From NCBI GenBank assembly GCA_964017235.1, contig OZ024940.1:23813615-23877614 (forward strand): DNA of 64,000 nt, written 5' to 3'. Below are positions 1 to 13,142 of the stretch, piece after piece. A model generated the notes under the pieces. The model worked only from the letters and a program-made list of their open reading frames with translations. It searched no databases and had not been told where the DNA came from. Each line of letters begins with the position of its first letter. Position 1 is the stretch's first letter. The translations under genes were made by a program, and so were the position numbers. This stretch comes from Sabellastarte sp. h YS-2021 (Eukaryota > Annelida > Polychaeta > Sabellida > Sabellidae).

Positions 1-849
1 GGAGGTCCTTTCCAAAGGAGGCTTCATGGAATCGACTTCAGAATATGACCCAGATCTTGCCTAAAATGTAATCATTTCTTTTTTTGGCCAAGCCCAGCCC
101 ACATTAAAAATTCCCCAAACATCCGCTCATTACCTGTGGTGTAATGTCAATCAGGGGCCAAAATTTGCGGAAAATTGAAGATGCGACCTTACCTTCGGAG
201 TTTTTCCTGAGAAAAGACGGACAAATGAACAGACGTAAAAACATAATCTCTTGGTGGAAGCAATCACCCTCTTTACACCTTGTTATGAGGCACTCGAAGG
301 CCCATGACCATTCTTTTCCTTGGACTAAGACTTTTTTTAGAATATCTAGACATTTTCTTGGGAATACTTTCAAACTAATATGAGCAATACTTTCCGACGA
401 TCAGAATTTTCAAAATTTCCATAAAAAGTGTACATTGAAAATAATTTTTCTACAAATAACATCCAACCCCCAAAGCTTTATTTCTGACCTTTAATTGTGG
501 CAGTATTGCAACTTTAGAAAAAAAAGGCTGAATTCTGCAATAATGTCCAGGTCAGACCTTAACATTCTAAATCAACTAGTATTTTTATAGCGCTTAATCT
601 CCATTTATTGACAGACGCTATGCCGTATAATACCAGACGTAGAGATCCATAACCATTCAGCCAGAAAGATAGCAGGCGTCAGCACCACAGAGACAGAGAC
701 CGACAACTGACTACAAAACTAGGGCTGGGTATCCCTTTTGCAAAGATCAAGATAGGTTTTCAACTTTTTCTTGAATGAAGAGATAGACTTGCCTGAGCAT
801 TCCAAATCCTTTCGCCATATACAACAGGAAAATTTCACAAATGACATAT

Positions 850-1079
850 TTACTTATTTGGGGTTTTACGTCGCTTTCAACACTGTACAGGTCATATCAG
901 GACAGGTAGTTGGAAGGGCAGAGGAAACCAGTACATACAGTTGGTTAGGGTTCTGTACTGTAAACTGCCAACAAACAGCAAGCAACTACCAGCTTTCCCA
1001 CTTGAGGCCGTGCCAGGAACCGAACCCCGGCCTCAGAGGTGGGAAGCGAGAGTGTTACCACTCTGCCACTGCGGCCCCC
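850..1079 (-). mobile_element. SINE family S1, full
   Basis: tRNA-derived: on the minus strand the head has GTGGCAGAGTGGTAACAC (A box) and GGGGTTCGGTTCC (B box); the tail is CGTAAAACCCCAAATAAGTA. Several copies recur across the window. Confidence 0.8.
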
Positions 1080-1495
1080 CGAATGACATATACAAAAAAA
1101 AGATAGTGGATGTGACTGTTTGATTCTATGTGGCTTTAAACTAATGAAATTTGGTGTCTCATCCACTCGAGTGAAAAAAATGAAAGCATATTGAGTGAGC
1201 CACAATTTAGAAATGGAAATGACTTTCATGAGATAGTGTGAAGTTTTTCACTAACATAATGCACAAAATGGGGATATTTCACAAAAGTTTGCGGATGTTC
1301 TCTATTGTTTTTGATGATGTATCGGCCATTAAAATCAAAAGTATTAACAGAATTTTGAATAATGCATACAAATACTAGATCCTACATGTCATCACAGTAT
1401 TATTAATTTAATCTATTCCACAGCTCTGCAGGGTGGAATATCTTCCCCACAATGGGGAACTAATACTGTGATAAATTAACAGAAGGTACATTCAA

Positions 1496-1553
1496 TTTAT
1501 TTATTTATTTGGGGTTTTATGTCACTTTCAACACTATACAGGTTATAGGACAA
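1496..1553 (-). mobile_element. SINE S1 tail fragment
   Basis: TTTATTTATTTGGGGTTTTA followed by the ACACTATACAGGTTATA tail segment of S1. Confidence 0.6.
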
Positions 1554-2160
1554 CTGTAAATAATTGCTTATTCAGAGAATAGTAGCCCATTTAACAGAGG
1601 TCCTGTAATTACAATTTTATTGAAAAGCTTTCCGTGACATTTTGAAATTTCTTTCAGTACGTTTTCCCTACTTTTGTTGCAAAGAGGTTAAAAACAAGCG
1701 AAACTCAAGCGTTATTTTCAAGTCGCTCAGTAGAAATACATTATGTAAATAGATTGCTATGTCTGCATCTATAGAACTGGATTCAATACGAAACGCTTCA
1801 TTTCAATAGAGCAGGGAAAACATACAGTGTAATTACAAAGCAGAGCTTTTAGTTTATTCTTTATGGAATACAATGGAATTTCCTAAAATAGGATCTTTGA
1901 TAAACTAGCTCACTAACTCAAGTTCATAATTACCACAGGTAACTGTGCTCTTTCAGACAGTTTACAAAGCAAAGGATACATCCAACTATTGTTATTGAAA
2001 CTGAAGAAAATTCAAGCCTGTTCATTTTTAATTTCTACTTGAACTTTTATAGCGCCTAATCTCTGCTGACTACAGACTCTAAGGCGCAACTAATCAAAAC
2101 CAGGGTCCAATGTCTCATGCCCTGGAAGGTGAAAAAGATCAGCAACCACAGAGACACCAG

Positions 2161-2538
2161 GGGCGGTATTCACTAACATTCCTAATCTTAGTCCTATCTT
2201 AGTCATAAAATTTATGACCTTTGTCTTAGTTAAGATAGGTCCCAACTTGGTATTCACAAAGCATGTCCTAGCTAGGACAATTTTCCTAATCCTATCATAG
2301 TCCAAAGTTGCAAATCTTGTGAGAGTTTGTATAGACACATTATAACCACTGTGATTTCATCATGTGACGCAAACATTCTTGTCTCTTTTTTTGTGTCACA
2401 ATGGATGAATTAAGTACAGTTGAGAGCAGACACCCTCTAAGCATTCCTAACTTTATGACAATTTCCTGACATACTTTTATGACAAAAATCCTAAAATTGG
2501 GACTAAGACTAAGATAGGAATGTTAGTGGATACTGCCC
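2161..2538. mobile_element. Palindromic MITE M2
   Basis: GGGCGGTATTCACTAACATT at the left, its inverse at the right, CAG at 2158-2160 and 2539-2541. The inner arms carry CTTAGTCCTATCTTAG. Confidence 0.83.
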
Positions 2539-2840
2539 CAGATGAGGAAAAACTAAAACTAATTAGGCAAATGCAAAGAGCTTGCGAGCAATGTTACAAG
2601 TTTTTCTGATATAATTTTCAGGGTTCCCACAGACTTTTGATAACTGGATTCAAGGTCTCTTCAAAGATTTTCACGGTCAACAATAACAATTCTCAAGAAT
2701 ATATTTTAAGGCACGGCCTCTTTTACCTCCCCTTCTAGCCATCCGGTAACCATGGCTCTGGAGGCAATAGATGCCACTGACTTTTGATCTTTTAACTGTT
2801 GGCCCAAAATTGGTAAAACTTGTGAGTCTAAAGGCAGAAT

Positions 2841-2982
2841 GTTATCTGGGGTAGTGGTTAGAGTGCTTGCCTTCAACCTCTGAGGTCACATGTTCGAATC
2901 TCGGCCAGGGCGTTTTATGTCGGAAAGTTGGTAGTTACTTGCTGATGCCAGCTGGTTTACAGTGCAGAATCTTGACCAACTA
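2841..2982 (+). mobile_element. SINE family S2, interrupted by a MITE
   Basis: Head GGTAGTGGTTAGAGTGC (A box) and ATGTTCGAATCTC (B box), then AAGTTGGTAGTTACTTGC. It ends where a TA-flanked MITE begins. Confidence 0.7.
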
Positions 2983-3173
2983 CTGTTAATTTCCAAAATA
3001 ACGCCCAGGTTCAAATAAATGCCTGGTTCAAATTAACACTTGGTATCAATCACACTGTTTACAATTTATTACACTATTTTTGTATTTCAAAAGAACGCCT
3101 GGTTCAATTTAACGCCCGGTCTTGTGCCATTTAAAAATAATTAACGCCCGGGTCATATTTTCGGAAAATACGG
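2983..3173. mobile_element. TA-flanked MITE M4 inside SINE S2
   Basis: About 190 bp with AACGCCCAGGTTCAAATAAA and AACGCCCGGGTCATATTTTC arms, TA on each side. It interrupts the S2 copy on its left. Confidence 0.75.
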
Positions 3174-3202
3174 TAGTACCATGATTACTGAATAGAAACT
3201 GG

Positions 3203-3430
3203 GAACTCGGTGGTGTAGCGGTTTGAGTGCTTGCCTTCAAACCCTGAGGTCGCCGGATTGAACCTCAGCCTGGGCACTTCGTCTTTGGAAAGTTGATAGT
3301 TACTTGCCGATTCCCCGTGGTTTACAGTGCAGAATCTTGACCAACTAGTATACACTGGTTCCTCCACCCGTAAACTCCCCGTCACAATATGACCCTGGCT
3401 GTTGAACACAACGTTAAACCCAAAAATAAA
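3203..3430 (+). mobile_element. SINE S2, full
   Basis: A box GTGTAGCGGTTTGAGTGC, B box GGATTGAACCTC, body with CTTGACCAACTAGTATACAC and tail CAATATGACCCTGGCTGTTG ending in AAATAAAT. Confidence 0.8.
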
Positions 3431-4591
3431 TCTAGTGTAGTAAGGCAATATCAATACAGTATCTATAGTTATCTAAAGGTGAGATTGAAATATATGGCCA
3501 CAAATAAAAACAGCAAAGAATGGTTTTTGTTTTCACTTCATCAATGTTCCAAGAGATACAGAAGTTAAACAGGTTAGCTGAAGCCAGAATATTTCCCCTC
3601 ATAAGAAGGGGAAATTAAACTCAAATAGAACATTTAAATTACTAAACTTAACAGAGATAAAAAAAATGTCAAATCCGACTTGTTGCCATGTAGATATATA
3701 TTGTGAATCTTCTCCAAAAGTTTTGTGACACAGATATGCAGCATTTTGTTACTTTCATGGAAATTCCTGAAAAATCAACCCACTTCATGTTGTACAAGGC
3801 ATTGCATGATTTCATCTGCAGCCGGGAAGAAAATGCTGAAGGTTTTAAAAAGAACAAAATATTAGTTTGTTGAAAACCAGCTACCCAACCTATATTACTG
3901 ATATCATACACAGTGTTTCAACAGATTCTAACAAAAATACCCAAATAAATATGTCCGGAATTTGGTCTGAGGTCAGTTAGTGCTAATCAATCTTTTACCC
4001 ATTGTAAAATTTAAAAGAAAGTATTAGGGATGTTTAACACTGATTAACTTCTACTTAAAGTGGGGCGGGGGAGAATTGTACTTCGTGTCCCATAAATTCA
4101 AGTAACACGAAGGGATACTTCACGCCAATTAATCAAGACATTAAACAAACAACTTCTTATCGCACTGAGGTCCTAGTGTGAGGGATACTTATCGCGTAAT
4201 CTCTTCTACAATTCAAGGGGAATTATAAATTAAGTCCCATATAAATTCAAGTACCAAGAGGGACACTTAATGGTCATTTCAAGCAACAGATTAAGTGGTA
4301 GTCACGAAACATGATAGATTTACTCAGAATTTCCCATAACTTAAAGTGAAAATAAGTAGATTTTACTGATCACACATCCTTTTTTAACTCCACCAGGGGG
4401 TTATGTTTTTGTGTATGTTTGTTTGTCTGTTTGTATGTATTTTCAATGACTCCAAAAGTAGTGGACAGATCTTTATGAGTTTTTTATGTGTGATGCAGAC
4501 TCACCAAAGGAAGAAGTGAAATCTAGCCCCAAAGATTCTGTTTGCCAAAAGTAACAATACCATCCTCTAAGTATCAAGATACACTGTATTC

Positions 4592-4597
4592 TTTATT
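4592..4597 (-). promoter_or_regulatory. Poly(A) signal of gene A
   Basis: AATAAA on the minus strand, about 120 nt after the stop. It sits in a 3' UTR segment (TATCAAGATACACTGTATTC on the plus strand) that is nearly the same beyond gene B. Confidence 0.6.
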
Positions 4598-4718
4598 CAA
4601 CTTCGACACGACCTGGTCGCACTTGCGTGCACTACATTTGTTTAACATTTAAATTGTAACAAAATTTTATGTTAGTGGAAGTACCGTTGACTTTCGGTGG
4701 CTGTACCATACTTCACGT

Positions 4719-7700
4719 CTAACGGATACAGTTACTCTGTAGACAGCCCTTCAATCTCACACATTTGACTGCCATCTTGTTCTTCCATTTGTCTTTCGTT
4801 AAGAATTTGATCTCAATCGTTTCTAGACTCGTTTGTCCTGCAAATCAAATTGTACAAGTACATTGATAGGTAAGGCTCTGTGACACCCATTACTTGGCAT
4901 ATATTTTGGACCATTTCAGGCCAGCTGGTTCTACCAGTCACCCAGCGGGCAGTACTTGACAGAGCCACCTTCACCATTCTTCAATTTACAAGGTCAGTCA
5001 ACCATTGTGATCATAGTTCTGTATTCCATGCTCCAAAGATTTGGAATGACCAATGCAATTCATCCTCTGTTGCCTCCTTCAGGAAAAAGCTCAAAACTTG
5101 TTTGCAAAAGCCTCTCCACCTAATGCCCAATTTACATTACAGGCAATATCTATATATACTATATGTGGCGCAATATCTCCATGTACTAAAGGACTCAAAG
5201 CGCCATATGACCCATTCGACTATACAAGTAAAGCCTAGGCTCTCAAGTTACTGACATCCCCCTAACCGAAAAACAGAGGCCCAAGGATGACCGTTTATCA
5301 ACATCCTTTAGCTTCTTTAGCCTGCCACTGGGGATAAGACCCAACGACATTTTAAGTGATCCTCCGACCCACTATTCATCTGCCTGTACTTGGGTTTGAA
5401 CCCGCATCCTCTGTGTTCCAAGGCGAGTGTGTTACCCACTAGGCCACCACTGCAGATATTAAAGTGTAGTATTCAAGAAGAGGTTTAAAATATGTCAGCA
5501 ATTATATCACACAGGATATTTCATAACCCGAGTGGCACATATTTAAAAATTTTGCTTACAATGGCTGACAAATCACTGCACTCCTATTCCAAAGGACCAC
5601 ACTACACTTTTCTTATCCTGCACACTGGCTGAATAATAAGTAAAGTAAGTAAATATATACCGAAAAATTGCAAAAAAAAAAAAAAAATTGTGAAACCTAT
5701 CCATGGTACTGGTCAATTGTGATTTGTGAATACAATAACTTTAATTATTCACTTGATATATCGCAGCCACTTCTGTATGAATTTAAATGAAAGAATAACA
5801 AAAAAAAAAAAAAAAGAATTGTAAATACACCATTGCATATGAAACATCCTGGTATTGATTTTAAAAAAAACATTATTATTAAAAAGTGGCACTATTTTCC
5901 CAAAATAATGAGAGCCAGTTCATACACTAAAATAGGCACCGATCCACCTGGGGGACTTACTTGGTAAAAAACGACATACAGTGGATAAACAAAGAAAATA
6001 GGCAACTTACCGCAGATAGTGGGGTCAAGATCGACAAGTGGTCCAGGAGGGGGAACTGGCAGTACGAAGGTGACAAACTGGCACCCAGAAATCGCATGGA
6101 TCTGTAGAGAAAGACAAAGAAAAATGTTGATAAAATTAGAGTCCCCAGATGTGTCAGTTCATGAAGATATGCTTTTTTTTGGTTTGTGTTTGTGAGTTTA
6201 TCTGACTCCTAAGCTCAATTTTAATACATTCAAATGAAGGTATTTATGTGTCAATAAACTGAATGGATAAATTCATGTCATTTATCATGCAGACTTTTGG
6301 CTCAGCCAGGTCTTTACTGACTTAGCTTTTGCAAAAACCATTTGAGACCAAAGCCCACCTGATACAAAGCAAAAACATAGATTCAAGCCACTGGCTTCTA
6401 CTAATTGTTATCGTGAAATAAAACCCTGATATTCTACAAACCTAAATGTTAACCCCAACCTACCGTTTGGAAGCGGTATAAAGTTGGCTTATTCAAACGG
6501 CAGATGCCAAACTTGGCCTGAATGGACGTCACTTTGCACACTTTAACCTCAAGTTTAATCGCTCTGAAAACTCCACCAGCCACCACTCTTCTGATCAACA
6601 GGGATTGACCCGGCTTGATCTTGATATTTGTTTTGGGTTTCTTCAGGTTACATGTTTTCCCGTAAAATGTTGCTGGTGGTAGTCTAATCAGCTAAAAAAC
6701 ACAAAAACATAACAAAAAGTCTATTTTTGACACAGATTTCTTATTGCCGCCCAAAGGGAAGGGGGCGGGTACTGTAAGGAGGTACAATATGGTAAGACTA
6801 CTCTTGCTCCGCTAAAAGGAGGGGGTTAAAGATTCGGGCAAAGGTAACCGGTTGTGTTGGTGGCTCGATCCTTCTCAAAGATAGTCCAGATCTGGATCAC
6901 AAATCCAGGACTTTTTTTGTATGTATTTTTTTTTCTCAGTACTACCAATGTACAAAATAAGCTCCTACCCATCTATTTGAGACTGGTTGCTTTTCTCACA
7001 GAGCTGTATTTGGAGTTACAGGTCTCGATATCCGGTAACTACAAACCTCTTCTCATAATTTTTAAGCACATTAACTTCTAGAGATCGCTTTTTTTTTTTT
7101 TTGTCTCTGGACTTTCATGAAATGTGTCACAGCGTGACAAGTGTCTTTTACAGATGTTAAGTGGCAATGAGTTATGTTAGTACTTAAATGGGTGATTGCT
7201 TCAGTGCACTACTTGTGTCTCTGATAGTAGATCAAAACCCCTTTCAGCCTTATTCTTTAATCAGGACGTAAAGGCCACCACATATGACATTCTTACTATT
7301 ATGGAAAATAATGGTTATCATTTTTTCTTCAGCACTTTGTCAATTTTAAAACTCAATATATTGACAGTGTCTGTCCCTGCAGACAGTAGGCTGGCTAGGA
7401 TTCAATTCCTAAAAAGTGGAGGTTTTTAATAATGGCTTAATTGTACAGTTTTGTGGTCAAATTTCACTATGTCAGCTTATGAAATACTGGAGGGATTTTT
7501 TTGAATTTAATTTTTCTTTTTTTGACCAATAAAAGCTGCCACATGCCAACAATCTTTAAGGAATACAATTCGATAGAATGAGAGAAAAAGAGCACTTTAT
7601 CTCACATTCATGCTAGGAGCAAAAATAGGTGATACTTATTCACTTTATGTTCACAGAACCCCTGCTTAACCAACCAGAGTGCCCAAGGTCTGTTGTTAGA

Positions 7701-10700
7701 CTGTCAAACTGTCCTCGTTTGATCTTTTAGGAGGGGCCCAAGGTCAAATATGACTACATCATAAGATGGCCATCCCACGGCGATTTCCTTGAGGTTGGTT
7801 ACACATCCCAAACCCAAGACCAATAACAACCAAGTTCATGTACATGATTTTCTATAGTTTAGATTCAGAGTCCAAACCTCTTGGATAAATAATATATGAG
7901 ACATTAGCAATTGTAAGTTGGGTTTGCACTAGCTACTTTGTGGCACTCTATGGATGATCTTGAATGTAAAGTCTGAAGGTCAAATGTCTACAAGCTAATA
8001 CAGGCATGCATCTGTTTGACACATTACCCACAAATGAGATTCTGAGACAGTCTTCTACAACTGAGAACAATCACAGTTTTTTATGACCAAAAAGATGAAT
8101 ATTTGCAGAGCTGTGGCAGGCATCTTGTTTTTTTTAAAGTGAGGCCAAAAGCATTCCCAAACAAGGTTACGTGGTAAGTAACATTTCTTGTAAATTTCAG
8201 AAGAAAAGATCATTTTTTTTCCCATGGAGAGGAAACATAAAGACCTCTCTATACACTGTGGCATAATATTGAGTCAAATGCTTTTTCAAAGTCTATCACT
8301 ATCAGTAGTCAAACAACATTACTCTATTCTGTTTTATTCATAAATCATAAATAAGTCTTGTGCCATCCCTCACTTGTCTGCCAAATACAATGCCATACAG
8401 AGATTATTATATTATCAAAGTAAGTGTTTTTTCAGTCTATTTACTATAGCACCTAACATAAATTTATACACAACACTTAAGAGGGACACTGGCCACCAGT
8501 TCTTGAGCCATCTTTTATTCTTTTCACCTTTGGCAGGTAAGTTAAATACATTGACATAACATTGTACAAAGATATTTGTTTGCTATGTTAATTTCAAAAT
8601 ATCTTAATCTGAACCCCAAAAACTTTCAAGAGTTTAGAAACAAAACCAGTAGTTTTATTTTGTCTCATAGTTTAGGGAACTAGACTTAATTCATTGGCTG
8701 TTGCATGGTTACCTACTTCTGTATCAATCAGGTTTTTATAGAGGGATATTCCGAAAGACATCTTGCGGTTCAATATCCCATAAAACTGTAATCTTTTTCT
8801 TTGATAATACTTTTAACAGGATGCAGCATCTGGTTTTGTTCAGTACAGAAGGATCCATTTCATCAGTTATAACCTGCCTTGTTCACTTATTGTATTGTAT
8901 ATTTATACTCAGTGCAATATATCCATGTACTATAGGACTCCCAAGTGTTATTTCACCCTTCCTGACTGCACAAGTACAGCCCAAGCATTCCCCTAGCTGA
9001 AAGACAGAGGCTCAAGGATGACCATTTATCAATGTCCTTGAGGTTCTTTAGCCTGCCACTGAGGATAGGACCCATTGACAGAGGAACGATATGACCAATT
9101 GTCCCATGAGAAGTGTGTCAACTGATCTTTTCAGCTTTCAAAGTGACCCTGAGTTGATGTTACGAGTGATCTTTACAATTTTCTGGGATGTTCAAGTTTT
9201 CCCCACCTTTTTACAACAGAATCAGTCCATGAAGCCCCCAACCCCTTCTGAGTTTAAAATCAGTTAGGTCTTACAATTGATTATGAATGTGCATCTGGGA
9301 TTTTGGCAGTAAATGAAAACATACTTACAGTCATGTGTCCAAAGACACCATCAGGGACTGGTAAGTTGGCTGCTGGTTCTCCTGCTGGGCACTCATTACA
9401 CGCTGCCTGTACTCCTACAAAGCAGATCCAATTTTATCTGTATTCACTGTTAACGCTCCAATCTGCATTGTTATTATCATTTTATTATTCACCATACCAT
9501 AAACTGTATCTGACCTATATAGGGGGGTAGATACAGCACAGGATATATATTTTTCTATACACAACAGCACCCCCTTACCATGGATACTTAAGTGTAAACA
9601 GTTGCCGATTTTTCATTAATATAGCAGTTTATTCAACAGTGAGAACCTCAAAGTAGCTATTGCTCAGCTATGTGATGAGCTACAGGTCTGCATTTTCACT
9701 ATGATTCAACAATGATATAAAAAATAAAAAAAAAAAATCTGAGCTTACCAGGCCAAGGACTCTCCGTATAGAAGTTGTAAATTGTGAATGTTTTGGTAAA
9801 CAACATTTGGCGAATGAAAATAAATTCAGAGATGTTCATTTCCCCTGCTGAATTTTTATCTAAGTAATAGCCGAGGTAAAGCCAGTGGAGGGTGTCAATA
9901 GGTGCTCGCCTTGCGAAACAGAATTTTTAAGATACACATAATACCCCATTCCCACTACAGGTGGTATCACCCATGGAAACCCACGTTTGGTGAAACGTCC
10001 CTGTCCTTGGATCACTGCGAGACGTCTGTTTGCGACTTTGCAAGTCAGTGGCGTACCGTCCTATGGAAGTTTTAAGCTGTTTAAAATTTCCGCCTCTGAT
10101 TTCGATACCAGAGCATTCGCAGAGGATTAAGCATGTATCATTTTCTATGGTAACCAAAGGTGTGGTCCACAGTGTACATAAAGTTGTGATTCGGTCATCT
10201 TTCGATGTAATGTGGCGACATAAGGTGAGTTAAGGTATTGGTCATTTCGCCACATGTTCTTTCGAAGGCTACTGAAGGTGAGTTAAGGTGACCAACATTT
10301 GTAGTATTGTCATCCTACTGTTATTAACGCCTAAAAAACAGTATCCCATCAGTGGCCATACACCTGTAGTGTGACCAAATGGGCCGAGATGTACCGCCTT
10401 TAGTGACAGGCCTGGGGCATAATGTACAACAGCATCGCAAAGATACATGGACAGCGCTTCGCCTGGTTTCTGTTGCATTAAAATCCAATGACTCGGTATA
10501 AATATCATAAAGCACAATAAAAATGCCATAAAACCATACTGAGTTGGTAAAAATGTCATATTCATAGCTTAAATAGTTACATCTTTTCTAATACATGTTG
10601 TATCCTTTATTTTTCAAATAGTGAACAAATTTATCTTATTTACCACATTTATTTATTACCTGTTTTGTATATATGTTTTTTTCTTTTTCATACAAAGTGC

Positions 10701-10911
10701 TCAGGTTCTGGGGCATTTAACAATGGTCGGAACAAACACTGAAATGTAAGAATGTTTGGTGCAAAGTTAGCCCTTATTTCCTAAGACCTTGCAATCTAAA
10801 AAAAAAACTTTCCCTGGTGAAATACTGGTAACTATACAAACGATCAACCTTACCTAGTTTGCCAAACATCAGAACTGTAACCACGACGAGTGGAAGAAAT
10901 GCCATCTTCAT
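4719..10911 (-). CDS. Gene A: small secreted ten-cysteine protein, five exons
   Basis: Five exons joined at GT-AG sites: 10854-10911, 9329-9414, 6464-6691, 6011-6101 and 4719-4837. They give 582 nt and a 193-residue protein ending at TAG. The start ATG (10911) opens a hydrophobic signal peptide (MKMAFLPLVVVTVLMFGKL); a second in-frame ATG lies two codons on. Cysteines are at 25, 28, 62, 100, 112, 131, 154, 180, 186 and 191. The core exon (residues 49-124) is Lys-rich with a KPKT...KPGQ stretch and a VKVCKVTS strand; exon 4 has a PVPPPGP turn; the end reads KCVRLKGCLQSNCIR. Intron phases are 1, 0, 0, 1. A predicted secreted, disulfide-rich protein; I do not recognise the family and assign no function. 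Closest in the window is gene B (shared signal peptide, exon 4 and 3' UTR). Intron 4 holds a LINE tail and a SINE, intron 2 a SINE, intron 1 a dispersed repeat. A likely 5' UTR intron acceptor lies just upstream of the ATG. Confidence 0.9.
4885..5148 (+). mobile_element. LINE C-terminal fragment, second family
   Basis: Plus-strand frame contains SVNHCDHSSVFHAPKIWND then SVASFRKKLKTCLQK, the typical end of LINE reverse transcriptases. It lies in intron 4 of gene A and is joined directly to a SINE tail. Confidence 0.6.
5150..5456 (-). mobile_element. SINE family S3
   Basis: Minus-strand copy with GTGGTGGCCTAGTGGGTAAC head, GGGTTCAAACCC-like B box and tail ending in GCGCCACATATAG. It lies in intron 4 of gene A. 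Confidence 0.78.
8888..9086 (-). mobile_element. SINE S3, head lost
   Basis: Tail and body (ACAGAGGCTCAAGGATGACC, TTCTTTAGCCTGCCACTG) in intron 2 of gene A. Confidence 0.7.
9985..10400. repeat. Dispersed repeat R4
   Basis: TTTCCGCCTCTGATTTCGAT, TATGGTAACCAAAGGTGTG and CACCTGTAGTGTGA shared with 41545-41950, in intron 1 of gene A. Confidence 0.6.
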
Positions 10912-11370
10912 TATGGAACTAAATCAATAAAAAGTAAATGAAATTATAGTTTTAATAATTTTTAAAGCTTACAACTTTATTCTTCAACATAATTATGAGC
11001 ACTAAGGCCATTTAATTTGGAATGAAAATCAACAAAGTTGACACAGTCTTGGGAATATTCTCAAAAGTCTCAAGAAAATATCATATAGGGAAGTAAAGAC
11101 TAAAATCTTTACTCAGTCTACGATCTTATTTGCTTGTTGACAATTTATTCACACAACATTTTTTTTCTGTGTGTAGTATCTTTTATCGCTATGTTTACAT
11201 TTATACAAATGTACACTGCATATATTCAAAATAAACAAATTTTTTTTTGGGGGGGGGGAATTCATGCACTTGAAAAGCTTTTAGACCTTTGGATGAGACC
11301 ATGATTCAGTTGCGTTAGCTTTTTTGAAATGGACACGAATCCAACACTTAGCAGACAAAAAAGCCCATGC

Positions 11371-12355
11371 CCTAACAATACCATAGAGGGAAGTCAGTAT
11401 CTGGCACCAACTAAAATACTAATAAGAATGGTTCCCCAAGGTAATACCTAGCTTATGCCCTAAAATATCAGAGGGAAGTCAGTGTCTGGCACCCACCAAA
11501 ATACTAATAAGAATGGTTCCCCAAGGTAATACCTAGCTTATGCCCTAAAATATCAGAGGGAAGTCAGTGTCTGGCACCCACCAAAATACTAATAAGAATG
11601 GTTCCCCAAGGTAATACCTAGCTTATGCCCTAAAATATCAGAGGGAAGTCAGTGTCTGGCACCCACCAAAATACTAATAAGAATGGTTCCCCAAGGTAAT
11701 ACCTAGCTTATGCCCTAAAATATCAGAGGGAAGTCAGTGTCTGGCACCCACCAAAATACTAATAAGAATGGTTCCCCAAGGTAATACCTAGCTTATGCCC
11801 TAAAATATCAGAGGGAAGTCAGTGTCTGGCACCCACCAAAATACTAATAAGAATGGTTCCCCAAGGTAATACCTAGCTTATGCCCTAAAATATCAGAGGG
11901 AAGTCAGTGTCTGGCACCCACCAAAATACTAATAAGAATGGTTCCCCAAGGTAATACCTAGCTTATGCCCTAAAATATCAGAGGGAAGTCAGTGTCTGGC
12001 ACCCACCAAAATACTAATAAGAATGGTTCCCCAAGGTAATAACCAGCTTATGCCCTAAATAATCATAGAAGGAAGTCAGTGTCTGGCACCCACCAAAATA
12101 CTAATAAGAATGGTTCCCCAAGGTAATACCTAGCTTATGCCCTAAATTATCATAGAGGGAAGTCAGTGTCTGGCACCCACCAAAATACTAATAAGAACGG
12201 TTCTCAAAGGTAATACCTAGCCTATGCCCTGAAAAGATTATAAAGAGAAGCCAGTACCTGGCACCCACCAAACACTAATAAGAACAGTTCTCAAAGGTTA
12301 TACTTGGCTCATTACCATAAAAAGATCATACAGGGAAGTCAGTACCTGGAAGCGG
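11371..12355. repeat. 85-bp satellite, about 11.5 units
   Basis: The unit includes GGAAGTCAGTGTCTGGCACC and CAAAATACTAATAAGAATGG. Seven central units (11461 to about 12055, exact 85-bp step) are near identical; outer units on both sides diverge. There are no unique spacers, so this is not a CRISPR. It starts about 460 bp upstream of the gene A start codon. Confidence 0.92.
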
Positions 12356-12911
12356 CTGATTATATGGCATTACACCGGTTAAGACTGGGAACTTGCAAAA
12401 ACCTTTCTTACAGGTTTTACAAGATACTGTAAAATCCAAAAGTGTGCTACCGAGCTTGTCCATTATTCTGCCAAAAGTGCCGTCTTTTACTTGCGCACAT
12501 AAATGTACAAACCTGACAGCTTCATTTCTATGTTATGAAAGAGTCATCAATACATTTGCTATAGAGCTAGTCTTGTTAAAGTGTCTTGTTAAAGTGTTGT
12601 GTATATATTTCTTTTGTGTCAGCAAAATACAATGCAAACGAGGTAGTCCAGGTATATCATTAAACAGAAGCTGTTCTTTTGTTATACTTTTGCAAAACAT
12701 GACCACTGATTTCAATACAGTGGTGTTGTAAGGTGATTGTGTTTGAATGTGTGGAAATGGTTCAATGGCAGGATGCCACTTAATAAATGATGTTCTTCTT
12801 CAGCTATTATCTGGTCCTTTTGGGAGAGTAACAATTAGGTTGGATAATAGAAAGGTTGCATTATAGAAAGCCTAAAATAACAGGTTTAAATGGAATTGGG
12901 AAAATGACTTA

Positions 12912-13142
12912 GTGAAATAAATCTAAAATTCGCCAGGAATCTAAAATTCGCCACCTCTAAAACCTTAGTTAAGTTTATAAAGAATTTGATGTTTTTGTCT
13001 AAAATTTTAAATTGGTATTTTTCAGTTCAAAAAAACCTTAATTACTACATTCAACACTTCTCACCACAATTCATTTATTTTATTAGCATTTTCACATGTG
13101 GCGAATTTCAGATATGTGGCGATTTTTTTAGATTTCTTACTC
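12912..13142. mobile_element. TA-flanked MITE M7
   Basis: Ends AATCTAAAATTCGCCA and GATTTCTTACTC, inner AATTCGCCACCTCTAAAA; the left end is eroded. Confidence 0.7.

Larger units (their letters stand above)
1..4591. other. Left flank, no gene
   Basis: Repeats only: the first 21 bases match the end of the duplicated flanks at 44768 and 58015; small pieces of LINE 3' end near 587 and 2046; SINEs, MITEs M2 and M4. From 3430 to 4591 I see no gene and no clear repeat except CACCAGGGGGTTATG followed by a TTTGTTTGTCTGTTTGT run near 4390-4440. Confidence 0.5.

Noticed and set aside
4719-10911. Assignment of the family to netrin-like, cystine-knot or TNF-receptor-like domains
   Set aside because: The Cys-x-x-Cys-Pro start and basic core are suggestive, but cysteine spacing does not match any of these closely enough to claim.
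11371-12355. CRISPR-like regular repeats
   Set aside because: Direct tandem units with no unique spacers in an animal genome: a satellite.
12393-12731. 112-codon plus-strand frame beyond the satellite
   Set aside because: No recognisable motif, no splice partners, no copy near the other genes; likely chance.
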